From Desulfobacterium sp. (lineage in GTDB: Bacteria > Desulfobacterota > Desulfobacteria > Desulfobacterales > Desulfobacteraceae): DNA of 64,000 nucleotides. The notes below the pieces were generated by a model. That model was not told where the DNA came from and did no database searches. It worked only from the letters and a program-made list of their open reading frames with translations. The stretch lies in contig JAQYWC010000025.1 of NCBI GenBank assembly GCA_030145245.1, forward strand, positions 124,001 through 188,000. The letters are read 5' to 3'. Position numbers and translations under genes: made by a program. Positions 18,720 to 26,929 of the stretch are shown here, one piece after another; the first letter of the stretch is position 1, and each line of letters starts with the position of its first letter.

Positions 18720-18831
18720 GATTTCTCCCCTTTGACCATGTAGTTGAATTTGGGATTCAAATTTGTTGGTTTGGGGAAGGATTATATCAAACCTGGGGGG
18801 TAAAAGATAGGGGGCGAACCGGGAGATGGGC

Positions 18832-18856
18832 TGCGGGGCCGTGGCGTGGCCCCGCA
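18832..18856 (-). terminator. hairpin after the acyl-CoA ligase
   Basis: Nine-bp GC-rich stem (TGCGGGGCC / GGCCCCGCA) with a 7-nt loop, about 40 bp beyond the ligase stop on the minus strand. No U-tail is visible, so termination is only probable. Confidence 0.45.
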
Positions 18857-18893
18857 ACCTGATAATTCAGCTAAAGATCAATGGCAGATCTGA

Positions 18894-20495
18894 TTAACGG
18901 ATGCGCTCCTTGCCTTCCCATTCCCGGTCACGGAGCTTGAATTTCTGTATCTTTCCCGTGGCGGTCTTGGGAAGCTCCCCAAACTCCACATACCTGGGGG
19001 CCTTGAACCGGGCCAGGCGCTCCTTGGTGAATTCGATGATCTCCTCCGGGGTGGGATTGGTGCCGGGCCTTGGCACCACAAAGGCCTTGGGCGCCTCTCC
19101 CCACTTGTCGTCCGGCACGGGGATCACGGCCACCTCCATTACATCCGGGTGGCTGTAGATGACGTTCTCCACCTCCACGGTGGAGATGTTCTCGCCGCCG
19201 CTGATGATGATATCCTTTTTTCGATCCATGATCTGGACATAGCCGTCCGCATGGGTAACGGCCAGGTCTCCACTGTGGAACCACCCGCCCTCAAAGGCTT
19301 CCCTGGTGGCATCGGGATCTTTGTAATAGCCCTTCATCACGTTGTTGCCTTTCATGACGATCTCGCCGATGGTCTGGCCGTCCCAGGGCACGGATTCCAT
19401 GGTCATGGGATCCTTTACGTCCATGAAGTGGGTCGCGATATAGGGCACCCCCTGGCGGGATTTCATGGTGGCCTGCTCGTCCATGGGCAGCCCGGCCCAG
19501 GCCGGCTGCCAGGCGCAGATGCTGTGGGGGCCGAACACCTCGGTGAGACCGTAGGTGTGGGTGATGGTGGCGCCGATGGCCTCCATCTCCTGGATCACGG
19601 TGGGTGCCGGCGGTGCGCCTGCCGTCATGATGTTGAGCGGGCGTTTGATCTCAAGGGTGGCGGCATCCGGGTGGGTACTCATGGTGATCAGCACCGTGGG
19701 GGCGGCACAGAGGTGGGAGACGTTCTCCCGTTCGATCAGCCGGTATATCTCTCCGGCCACCACGTTTCTTAAGCAGACATGGGTGCCTCCCACGGCGGTG
19801 ACGGCCCAGGTAAAGCACCAGCCGTTGCAGTGGAACATGGGCAGGGTCCAGAGGTAGACCGAGGAGACGTCCAGCTTGGCCTCGATGATCTCACCCAGGG
19901 CGTTGAGATAGGCCCCCCGGTGGTGGTACATCACCCCCTTGGGTTTGCCCGTGGTGCCGCTGGTGTAGTTCATGGTGATGGTCTGCTCCTCGGTGTCGAT
20001 CTCAGGATCGATGGGTTGGTCCGATCCGGTCATGAGGAACGCTTCATACTCCATCCCTTCAATGGTCTGGGGGGCGTCTGTGTCACATACCGTGACAAAC
20101 GCCTTGACTTTTGGAACCTTTTCCGGCTCCACCAGGGATGAAAATTCGCTGTCCACGATCACCACCGATGCATCGGAGTGGTCAAGGATGTAGGAGACTT
20201 CGCCTGAGGAGAGGCGGATGTTGACGCTCACAAGGACCGCCCCGATCATGGGCACGGCATAGTGGGCCTCAAGCATGGGGGGGATGTTGGGGCAGATAAA
20301 GGCGACCTTGTCTCCCTTTTTGACTCCCAGCTCTTTGAGGGCGCAGGCAAGCCGGTTTACCCGTTGGTATAATTCCCTGTAGGTGAACCTTTCGTCTTTG
20401 TTCACCACGGCGGTTTTGTCCGGATAGACAAGTACGCTTCTGTTCAGAAAGTCGATGGGGGTGAGGACACTCTTGTTTACGTTGGACAGCTCCAT
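18894..20495 (-). CDS. AMP-dependent acyl-CoA ligase
   Basis: A 533-residue adenylate-forming acyl-CoA synthetase. It carries the A3 motif YTSGTTGKPKG, the A5-like TYGLTE, the hinge region SGDLAV...DRKKDIIISGGENIS and the C-terminal catalytic Lys in TATGKIQK. It activates a carboxylic acid to acyl-AMP and then acyl-CoA. The overall sequence resembles the medium-chain/methylmercaptopropionate ligase group, but the substrate cannot be fixed. GGAGACC precedes the ATG. It stands alone between two signalling loci. Confidence 0.92.
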   Translation of the reverse strand: MELSNVNKSVLTPIDFLNRSVLVYPDKTAVVNKDERFTYRELYQRVNRLACALKELGVKKGDKVAFICPNIPPMLEAHYAVPMIGAVLVSVNIRLSSGEVSYILDHSDASVVIVDSEFSSLVEPEKVPKVKAFVTVCDTDAPQTIEGMEYEAFLMTGSDQPIDPEIDTEEQTITMNYTSGTTGKPKGVMYHHRGAYLNALGEIIEAKLDVSSVYLWTLPMFHCNGWCFTWAVTAVGGTHVCLRNVVAGEIYRLIERENVSHLCAAPTVLITMSTHPDAATLEIKRPLNIMTAGAPPAPTVIQEMEAIGATITHTYGLTEVFGPHSICAWQPAWAGLPMDEQATMKSRQGVPYIATHFMDVKDPMTMESVPWDGQTIGEIVMKGNNVMKGYYKDPDATREAFEGGWFHSGDLAVTHADGYVQIMDRKKDIIISGGENISTVEVENVIYSHPDVMEVAVIPVPDDKWGEAPKAFVVPRPGTNPTPEEIIEFTKERLARFKAPRYVEFGELPKTATGKIQKFKLRDREWEGKERIR

Positions 20496-20607
20496 TGGGT
20501 CTCCTTTCTTTTACGGGTTGTGGTTATATTCTAATTATTCTTACCCATGGAGGTTGCCTTTGTTCAATAGGTGAAAAGCCGATTCTTCTGTAGGTCCAGA
20601 ACCTACA

Positions 20608-21255
20608 TCAGGCGTCGTTGAGGCTCATGGCGTGCTTGAGCAGGTCATTGTTGTGGCGCAGGTGCAGCTTCTCCTTGATCCGCTCCCGGTAGGTGCCGAT
20701 GGTTTTCATGCTCAGGTTCAATGTGGCTGCAATTTCCCGGGTGCTCATGCCCCGGCCTAGCAGGGTGAACACCTCAAGCTCCCTTGGGGCCAGGCGCTCC
20801 ACCGGGGAGAGGTGGTGGTTTGAAGAGGAGGAGATCCCCAACAGCAGCTTCTCCTTGATCTCGTCACTCAGATAGATCTTTCCCGACAGCACGGTGCGAA
20901 TGGCTGTTACCACGGAGACAGGCGCCTCCTGCTTCATGATATAGCCCCTGGCGCCGGCCATCACGGCCCGCTCTGCATAGAGGGATTCCGGGTGCATGGA
21001 CAGGACCAGGGCCGGGATTATCTTCTTATGCCGGGTCAGCTCCCTGACAAGTTCCAGTCCGTCGCTATCCTTCAGGGTGATGTCCGCGATCAACAGGTCC
21101 GGGTCCAGGCGGGAGATTTCGTTCCACGCCTCGGAAGCGCTCTCTGCCCATCCGCATACATTGAGATCCCCCTCCTGGTTGATCATTTCGCTCATGCCCA
21201 GGCGAAACACGGGATGGTCCTCCACAATCAGAATCCTACTTGTCTGTTTTGCCAT
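20608..21255 (-). CDS. NarL/FixJ-family response regulator
   Basis: A 215-residue response regulator. The receiver domain carries the acidic pair ED near residue 12 and the phospho-acceptor Asp in LLIADITLKDSDG at about 58. The LuxR-type HTH at about 145-210 reads LAPRELEVFTLLGRGMSTREIAATLNLSMKTIGTYRERIKEKL. It follows the sensor kinase by 14 bp, forming a two-component pair. GGAGGAATG precedes the ATG. Phosphorylation would promote DNA binding; the targets are not visible, though the flanking solute-binding protein genes are candidates. Confidence 0.93.
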   Translation of the reverse strand: MAKQTSRILIVEDHPVFRLGMSEMINQEGDLNVCGWAESASEAWNEISRLDPDLLIADITLKDSDGLELVRELTRHKKIIPALVLSMHPESLYAERAVMAGARGYIMKQEAPVSVVTAIRTVLSGKIYLSDEIKEKLLLGISSSSNHHLSPVERLAPRELEVFTLLGRGMSTREIAATLNLSMKTIGTYRERIKEKLHLRHNNDLLKHAMSLNDA

Positions 21256-21269
21256 TATTACATTCCTCC

Positions 21270-23099
21270 TTACAGCAGTGCTATTCTTACCCGGGTTCCC
21301 CTGGGATCGTTGGTCTCCCAGGACACGGCGCAGTTGGCCCGGGCCATCCTGTGGACCATGATCTTGCGCCCCACCCCATGGTCATCCGGGGAATCGGGCA
21401 TGCCCGATCCATCGTCGTCCACAAAGATCACCGGTGTGTCCTCTTCCCTGTCCACGGTGATGAGGATGGTTTCAGCCTCCCCGTGTTTGACGGCATTGTA
21501 TACCGCCTCCTGGATCATGTAGTAGATGTGGGTCTCCCGGTTTTCGTCAAGGACAAGGGAGGTGTTTTGAACCAGAAGGCACTCCTTTCCTGAAAATGCT
21601 TCCACGGTGCGGCACAGCTCCCCCAGTGCCGATTCAAGGCCGTGGGCCACAAGGTGTGTGGGGCAAAGGCCCTTGGAGAGCGCCCTTGACTTGTCCGTTG
21701 CCTCATGGATCAGACCCCTGATGCGCTCGGCCAGGGCTGCATCCCCTGGAGACGATGTTTTGATGTTGTTTCTCAGCACCGTGCAGAACCCCTGGATGCC
21801 GATGAGGTGGGGGCAGAGATCGTCATGGAGATCCTGGCCGATCTTTCTCCGGATGGTGTCCCCCATCTCCTGGGCCTCCCTGTATCTCTCTTCGCTTCCC
21901 CGGAGGGCCTTTTCCATCTCCCTGCGTTCCGCGATCTCCTGGTTGAGGCTTGCGCTGTAATGTTCCAGCCGCTCCATGAAGATGTTGAAGTAAAAGAAAA
22001 GTTTCCCGATCTCATCCCTGGCAGAAGAGATGATCCTGGGGGTGAAGTCCCTGGACGTACCCGAGGATTCAAGGTGTGCCATGAGTTCCCTCAGCCGGGT
22101 GGTGATGGAGGTGCTGATCTTGAGGGTGAAAGGAATCGCAAGAATGATGACAATGGCCGTGGTGATGATGAAGATCATGCGGATGGTTTTCAGGGGGGCG
22201 TAGAATTCGTCCATGTAACTTGAGGAGGCCACGATCCAGTCAAATTCAGGCATGTAGGAGTAGATCACCATCTTTTTCCTGAAATCGGGCTCCCCCGGGT
22301 TTTTCCAGGAGTAGACGAGCTTGCCCTCTTTTTTTTCAAGCATGGTCTTGAAGAATTCCGACGGGGTCTCCTCTCTTTTAAAGATGTTGACCCCCTCCAT
22401 TTTCGGGTGGAGCACCGTGTTGCCCCTGCCGTCCGTCACATAGGAGTAGCCGCTCTTGCCGAATTTAAGATCGAGGACGCCCTGCCTGAAATCCTCGATC
22501 TTGATCAGGTCCCTGAACTCATTCCGATAGGATGAGACGGAGATGATCCAGTCCCAGGGCTTGAAATAGGACATGTACAGGGCCTTGGGACGGGAGTCGG
22601 TTTCCGTGGGGTTTTTCCAGTTATACTCGATATACCCCTCCTTGCCACGGATCTGGTCCCGCACAAATTCAAACCCTGAGACATCGGTGCCCAGCATCCC
22701 CTTTTTCGGGTGAACCGTCACCACTCCCTTTGAGTTCAGGCAGTAGAGATAGCCGGATGTCCCGATGGTCTGGCTGCGCAAAACCGCGCTTGCCCGCTCT
22801 TTTGCCTCCTTCTCGGTGAGTTCTCCTTGTGTGTAGGCATCGTAAAAATGGCCCAGGATCTCCCGGTTCTTTTCAGCCACGGCCCGTAAATGGTTCTTGA
22901 TGGAGACCGACACCGATGTGCTCACCATGTTGAACAGGGTGGTGGTGGAGTTGGATAGTTCGCTTTCGATGTTTTTTTCAATGGTATTGCCCACGGAGAG
23001 GTAGATGAAGAAATTGCCGGCCGTGGTGGAGACGATAAAGAGAGTAAGATATCCCATGAGAAGTTTCTGGCCGATCCTGAGATTTCTCCATGCTTCCAT
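21270..23099 (-). CDS. NarX-type sensor histidine kinase with tandem Cache domains
   Basis: A 609-residue membrane kinase. An N-terminal helix (about 15-35) leads into a periplasmic region with two single-Cache repeats, GTSGYLYCLNSKGVVTVHP and GKSGYSYVTDGRGNTVLHP, each ending in a matching WDWI/FDWI block. A second helix (about 300-325) and a HAMP-like linker follow. The HisKA_3 box IGQDLHDDLCPHLIG holds the phospho-His, and the ATPase N-box is EAVYNAVKHGEAE. Cache domains bind small ligands such as carboxylates or amino acids. The start has GGGAGG upstream. It is cotranscribed with the NarL-type regulator and diverges from a solute-binding protein gene. Confidence 0.92.
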   Translation of the reverse strand: MEAWRNLRIGQKLLMGYLTLFIVSTTAGNFFIYLSVGNTIEKNIESELSNSTTTLFNMVSTSVSVSIKNHLRAVAEKNREILGHFYDAYTQGELTEKEAKERASAVLRSQTIGTSGYLYCLNSKGVVTVHPKKGMLGTDVSGFEFVRDQIRGKEGYIEYNWKNPTETDSRPKALYMSYFKPWDWIISVSSYRNEFRDLIKIEDFRQGVLDLKFGKSGYSYVTDGRGNTVLHPKMEGVNIFKREETPSEFFKTMLEKKEGKLVYSWKNPGEPDFRKKMVIYSYMPEFDWIVASSSYMDEFYAPLKTIRMIFIITTAIVIILAIPFTLKISTSITTRLRELMAHLESSGTSRDFTPRIISSARDEIGKLFFYFNIFMERLEHYSASLNQEIAERREMEKALRGSEERYREAQEMGDTIRRKIGQDLHDDLCPHLIGIQGFCTVLRNNIKTSSPGDAALAERIRGLIHEATDKSRALSKGLCPTHLVAHGLESALGELCRTVEAFSGKECLLVQNTSLVLDENRETHIYYMIQEAVYNAVKHGEAETILITVDREEDTPVIFVDDDGSGMPDSPDDHGVGRKIMVHRMARANCAVSWETNDPRGTRVRIALL

Positions 23100-23280
23100 G
23101 ACACCTCCCGTTATGTTCTCTGTTCTTTGACTTGTGGGATGTTCTTGGTAGGAACATCTGTTCTGGAGAGATAACATACTTTCAATGGCCTGTCAGCAGC
23201 TTTTCCGGGAAGGGCGATTCTTGATTCAAGGCCATGGGTGTGTTAGGAATAAAGAGTATACCCTACCAAAGGAGTCTGCC

Positions 23281-24012
23281 ATGAAAACACTGCTTTTTAT
23301 CGTGATGGCATCAATGCTGTTTGGCTCCCCGGCCTTTGGGGAGTCATTCAAACTGCTGAGCGCCGAGATCCCGCCCTACACCAGTGAAAACCGTGAGGCC
23401 CAGGGCATCTGCCTTGACCTTGTCCGGGAATTGTTCAAGCGGTGCGGCATGGGGCTTGAGATTGAATTTCTGCCATGGCACAGGGCCCAGCACAAGGTCC
23501 GGAGCGCCCGGTCAGGAAAAACGCTGTTCATTACCCCCCTCACACGGGTTTCCCAGAGGGAGGCTGTTTACGACTGGATTCTTCCCCTCCATGAATACAA
23601 TTTGCAACTCGTCACCAATGACAGGTCAGTCCCTGTTCATGATGAAGCTGCCATGAAAGCGATAGGTATCTGCGTTTTAAGGGAGTCGCCGGCCCAGTAC
23701 AAGCTTCGGCAGGAGGGATTTAAGAAGGTCTATACCAGGACGTCTGAACTGGAATGCCTTGAACTCTTAAAGCATAAGCGGGCCAAGGCGGTTTTCGTCC
23801 ATGGCATATTGATGGGCATTCACAACTACAAGGCGTTTGGCGGCGATCCCAGGGAGCTGATCAAAGGGGTTGCCTATCCCGGGTGGGTGATCTATCTTGC
23901 CGCTTCAAAGGGGACGGTTTCCAAAGGGGTCCGGGAGGAATTGCAACGGGCCATGGACGGGATGAAATCCGACGGCACCTATGATGCCATTGTCAGGAAA
24001 TATCTGGAGTGA
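23281..24012 (+). CDS. orphan periplasmic solute-binding protein (family 3)
   Basis: A 243-residue secreted protein: signal peptide MKTLLFIVMASMLFGSPAFG, then a family 3 solute-binding fold starting FKLLSAEIPPYTSENREAQG, which is typical of polar amino-acid binding proteins. As with the gene at 17934, no ABC permease is linked. It diverges from the Cache sensor kinase, so the two may share a control region and the protein could present ligand to the sensor. AAAGGAG precedes the ATG. Confidence 0.86.
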   Translation: MKTLLFIVMASMLFGSPAFGESFKLLSAEIPPYTSENREAQGICLDLVRELFKRCGMGLEIEFLPWHRAQHKVRSARSGKTLFITPLTRVSQREAVYDWILPLHEYNLQLVTNDRSVPVHDEAAMKAIGICVLRESPAQYKLRQEGFKKVYTRTSELECLELLKHKRAKAVFVHGILMGIHNYKAFGGDPRELIKGVAYPGWVIYLAASKGTVSKGVREELQRAMDGMKSDGTYDAIVRKYLE

Positions 24013-24041
24013 AGGCCGGGAGGGGTTGTTTTGCAGATAAA

Positions 24042-24071
24042 GGTGCGCTCCCGGGGGAGCAGGAGCGCACC
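24042..24071. terminator. hairpin between convergent genes
   Basis: Perfect 10-bp stem (GGTGCGCTCC / GGAGCGCACC) with a 10-nt loop, 30 bp after the solute-binding protein stop and followed by CTTTG. A second hairpin at 24106-24137 (13-bp arms with one G-T pair) lies next to the end of the convergent ZraP-like gene. Together they probably insulate the two transcripts. Confidence 0.55.
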
Positions 24072-24162
24072 CTTTGTCAGTGATGTATCTTTCGGTCCTA
24101 CGGTACCGCCGGCGTTCCGTGGGAGGAATGCCGGCGGGCCATGGTCTTGTCTGAAACCTGGA

Positions 24163-24669
24163 TTACTGATTGATGCAGCCAGGGGCGGCCTGGTTGTTGC
24201 CCTGTCCGTAGCATCCCATGCCACCCCGTTTTCCCATTCCCCTGCAGCCTGCGGGAAAGTTGACGTCCGGGGCGATCTCTTTCGCCTCAAGGGCAAAGTT
24301 CATCCGTTTCTCCATCATGACCTTCTTAAGATCCCCGATTTCGCTGATGAGTTGGGAAAGCGTCCCTTTGTCAGGGGATGAGGTCTGCATGAGGATCCGC
24401 ATCTCCGCATGTTTTGCATTCATGGTTGTCCGGGTCCCTGCCGTGTCATCAATGAATTTCTGGTGCAGGTCCTGGAGTTGGGTTTTTTGTTCGTCTGTCA
24501 GGTCTGCCCAGGGTCCCTGTGCATTGTTAAATCCCCGGCACATCCCCTTGCCGTATCCCTGGCCGTGGCCCTGACCTTGGCCCTGGCCGTGGTTCCAGGA
24601 AAATGCGGTTCCGGACATGCCGACGACGGCAAAGATGAGTGCTGCAACGATTATGATCTGCTTCTTCAT
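24163..24669 (-). CDS. ZraP/Spy-like periplasmic zinc-responsive chaperone
   Basis: A 168-residue secreted protein: signal peptide MKKQIIIVAALIFAVVGMSGTAFS, a His/Gln/Gly repeat region (GHGQGYGKGMCRG), a long helical hairpin with the LTDEQKTQLQDLHQKF signature of the ZraP/CpxP/Spy group, and a Cys/Met/Gly-rich tail (CRGMGKRGGMGCYG). Such proteins are periplasmic metal-binding chaperones. The gene diverges from a sensor kinase/NtrC-type regulator pair exactly as zraP diverges from zraSR in enterobacteria. It has its own sigma-54 promoter at 24760-24775. The start at 24669 has AAGGAG upstream. Confidence 0.85.
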   Translation of the reverse strand: MKKQIIIVAALIFAVVGMSGTAFSWNHGQGQGQGHGQGYGKGMCRGFNNAQGPWADLTDEQKTQLQDLHQKFIDDTAGTRTTMNAKHAEMRILMQTSSPDKGTLSQLISEIGDLKKVMMEKRMNFALEAKEIAPDVNFPAGCRGMGKRGGMGCYGQGNNQAAPGCINQ

Positions 24670-24759
24670 GGTTGTCTCCTTGGCGGCGCTTGTGGCCGCT
24701 GCTTTGTTTGGTTCTGTTTTTCGGCCCATGCCGTTTTTTCGTTTCTGTCATATTCATGT

Positions 24760-24775
24760 AGCAAATGGCGTGCCA
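24760..24775 (-). promoter_or_regulatory. sigma-54 promoter of the ZraP-like gene
   Basis: The minus strand reads TGGCAC, five bases, then TTGCT, a full match to the -24/-12 consensus of RpoN promoters with the required GG/GC spacing. It lies about 90 bp upstream of the ZraP-like start codon. Confidence 0.85.
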
Positions 24776-24865
24776 TGTCGGTGTGGGAAGACCTAACTGT
24801 CTGAATATCTAAGAAAAGTGTCCTTTTGGTATCCAGGGGGACTGGTTTGTGTTAAAACCGACACT

Positions 24866-24912
24866 GGGTAGTTTGTATCCAGGTAGGGTATCCACATGGA
24901 TACAAACTACCC
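24866..24912. promoter_or_regulatory. 16-bp perfect inverted repeat, putative enhancer site for the NtrC-type regulator
   Basis: Perfect 16-bp arms (24866-24881 and 24897-24912) around a 15-nt spacer, located between two divergent sigma-54 promoters. The word GTATCCA occurs at 24829, 24875 and 24888, and inverted at 24897. The position, roughly 50-130 bp from each promoter, suits an enhancer-binding protein dimer site used by both directions. Confidence 0.65.
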
Positions 24913-24955
24913 GGCTTGGGGGCCAGGCAGGGCCGGAAACAGGGCCTTTCTGTTC

Positions 24956-24971
24956 CGGCATTATAATTGCT
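24956..24971 (+). promoter_or_regulatory. putative sigma-54 promoter of the sensor kinase/regulator operon
   Basis: CGGCAT, five bases, TTGCT, with GG and GC exactly 10 bases apart; one clear deviation from consensus at each end of the -24 box. It lies about 60 bp upstream of the sensor kinase start. Confidence 0.6.
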
Positions 24972-25029
24972 TAGCTGGCAAAGGGTGACAACAGGTGTCG
25001 CCAACAACCATGAAACAAGAGATGATTGA

Positions 25030-26841
25030 ATGATGAACATAAAAAAGAGAGTGCCCGGCCTTTCCCCATTGATCGTGGCAGGGGTGCTCCTGGTGCTTGT
25101 GCCCATATTTGTGATCATGACCATGGACAGCATCCGGGAACAGAACACAAGGATAGTTGAAAAGCTTATCGGAAAAGGGACCTTTCTCATGAGGGCCTTT
25201 GAAGCGGGATCCAGGACCGGAATGATGACCATGAGCTGGGGGGTTGCCAGGGTTCAGAACCTTTTGGTGGAAACCGCCTACCAGCCTGGGGTTCGTTTCA
25301 TGATGATCACCGATGACAAGGGGACCATCCTGGCCCACAGCGATCCCGAGCTACGGGGAACCCGCTACGCTGCCATGCCCAAGGTCGCCGCCATGGATGA
25401 AAAATCGGGTGTCCTCCACAGGGAGCTTGTAAAAGAGGACGGCAGCAAGGTGTTTGAGGTGTTCAAGGTCTTTACGCCGGCCCGGCGCATGACGGGGGCC
25501 AGGGCAGGAAGGCGGATGTGCAGGATGATGGCGGAGCCGTCTGACCCGGGATCGAAAAGGGAGCGTCCAGGGCGGCACCACGGGGCGGACGGGGACTGGT
25601 TCCGCGCCCACTTCTCCGATCACACGGTTGGGGAGTGCCCGGCCCTGGGCAGGCAGTTTATCTTTGCCGGCCTTGACATGGAGAGTGCCGAGTTTGGCAA
25701 ACAGCAATACTTGAACCATGTGGTGTTGACCGGGGCCGGGCTGTTCCTGATCGGCTGTTTCGGCATTGTCGGCCTTTTTGTTTTCCAGGGGTATCGCTCC
25801 ACCCGCTCCTCCCTCTCCAGGGTCAGGGCGTTTTCCAACAAAGTGGTGGAGACCATGCCGGCGGGCCTCATCTCCGTTAACCTGGCCCTTGAGGTGACCT
25901 CCTGCAACAGCGGGGCTCTTTCGATCCTGGATGGGGCAGAAGAGACAACACTTGGGCCTGTGGTGCCCCCGGCGCTTTTAGCGGTGGCGGAAACGGTAAA
26001 ACAGCGGGGAGAAAAAGTGGAACGGGAGGTGGCCCTGACGTCCCCATCCGGCCATCCGCTTCTTCTGGATGTAACGGCTTCGCCCATCCCGGACGACCAG
26101 GGGAAGGTTTCCGGGGTGCTTTTGTTGTTCAGGGATTTGACCGAGCTTCGGACCCTTAAGATGGAGATCGAGCGGAGCCGCCGCCTGGCCGCCGTGGGAA
26201 AGCTTGCCGCAGGCGTCGCCCACGAGATACGAAATCCATTGAGTTCCATCAAGGGGTTTGCCACCTACTTCCGGGAGCGGTACAAGGATGTTGCTGAAGA
26301 CCGGGAGATTGCCGACATCATGGTCCATGAGGTGGAGCGGCTCAACCGGTCCATCACCCAGCTTCTGGAGTTTGCAAAGCCCGTGGCCGTGGTGGCCAAG
26401 GAGGTGGATATCGAGGCCCTTGTGGTTCACTCCCTCAAGCTTGTGGAGAACGACCTGAAAAATAAGGGCATCACCGTAAATAGATCCGTTGACACGGACC
26501 GGAAGCGGGTGACAACCGACCCGGACCGGCTGAACCAGATCCTGCTGAACCTATATCTCAACGCCGTCCAGGCCATGGACAGGGGCGGGGAACTTGATGT
26601 GCGGGTGACAACCACTGACCGCCATCTGTTGATGGAGGTGGGGGACACGGGAAAGGGCATTGCGCCTTCGGCCATGGATCATATCTTTGATCCCTATTAT
26701 ACGACAAGGGCGGAAGGGACCGGGCTTGGGCTTGCCATGGTGCACAGGGCTGTGGAGGCCATGGACGGAGAGATACGGGCGGAGAGCCGGGAAGGCAAGG
26801 GCACGGTTTTTTTCCTGAAACTTCCCTGTAAGGACGCTTAG
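25030..26841 (+). CDS. ZraS-like membrane sensor histidine kinase
   Basis: A 603-residue kinase with two membrane helices (about 12-32 and 237-258) bracketing a periplasmic sensor region, then PAS, HisKA and HATPase domains. The phospho-His lies in GVAHEIRNPLSSIKG at about 398. ATPase boxes include LNLYLNAVQAM, DTGKGI and GTGLGLA. The periplasmic domain contains an unusual Arg/Met/His/Cys-rich patch (ARRMTGARAGRRMCRMMAE, then GRHHGADGD) that may be a metal-binding insertion. Pairing with the NtrC-type regulator 88 bp downstream and the divergent ZraP-like gene suggests sensing of zinc or envelope stress. Confidence 0.87.
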   Translation: MMNIKKRVPGLSPLIVAGVLLVLVPIFVIMTMDSIREQNTRIVEKLIGKGTFLMRAFEAGSRTGMMTMSWGVARVQNLLVETAYQPGVRFMMITDDKGTILAHSDPELRGTRYAAMPKVAAMDEKSGVLHRELVKEDGSKVFEVFKVFTPARRMTGARAGRRMCRMMAEPSDPGSKRERPGRHHGADGDWFRAHFSDHTVGECPALGRQFIFAGLDMESAEFGKQQYLNHVVLTGAGLFLIGCFGIVGLFVFQGYRSTRSSLSRVRAFSNKVVETMPAGLISVNLALEVTSCNSGALSILDGAEETTLGPVVPPALLAVAETVKQRGEKVEREVALTSPSGHPLLLDVTASPIPDDQGKVSGVLLLFRDLTELRTLKMEIERSRRLAAVGKLAAGVAHEIRNPLSSIKGFATYFRERYKDVAEDREIADIMVHEVERLNRSITQLLEFAKPVAVVAKEVDIEALVVHSLKLVENDLKNKGITVNRSVDTDRKRVTTDPDRLNQILLNLYLNAVQAMDRGGELDVRVTTTDRHLLMEVGDTGKGIAPSAMDHIFDPYYTTRAEGTGLGLAMVHRAVEAMDGEIRAESREGKGTVFFLKLPCKDA

Positions 26842-26843
26842 AG

Positions 26844-26915
26844 CTCTTAGCTCTGCTTTTCGAATTCTTTTGGTAAGAGAATCAAAAAAAACCTTTGGTC
26901 TGGCTTGTCCAGGTT
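26844..26915 (+). repeat. dispersed leader-like repeat, copy 2
   Basis: A 72-nt stretch matching 14572-14644, with an ATTCTTTTGGTAAGAGAAT hairpin that keeps pairing through a G-U pair and the shared block TCTGGCTTGTCCAGGTT. It fills the gap between the sensor kinase and its regulator and ends 14 nt before the regulator ATG, so it must be in the mRNA leader. Confidence 0.7.
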
Positions 26916-26929
26916 AGGAGAAAGTATAG

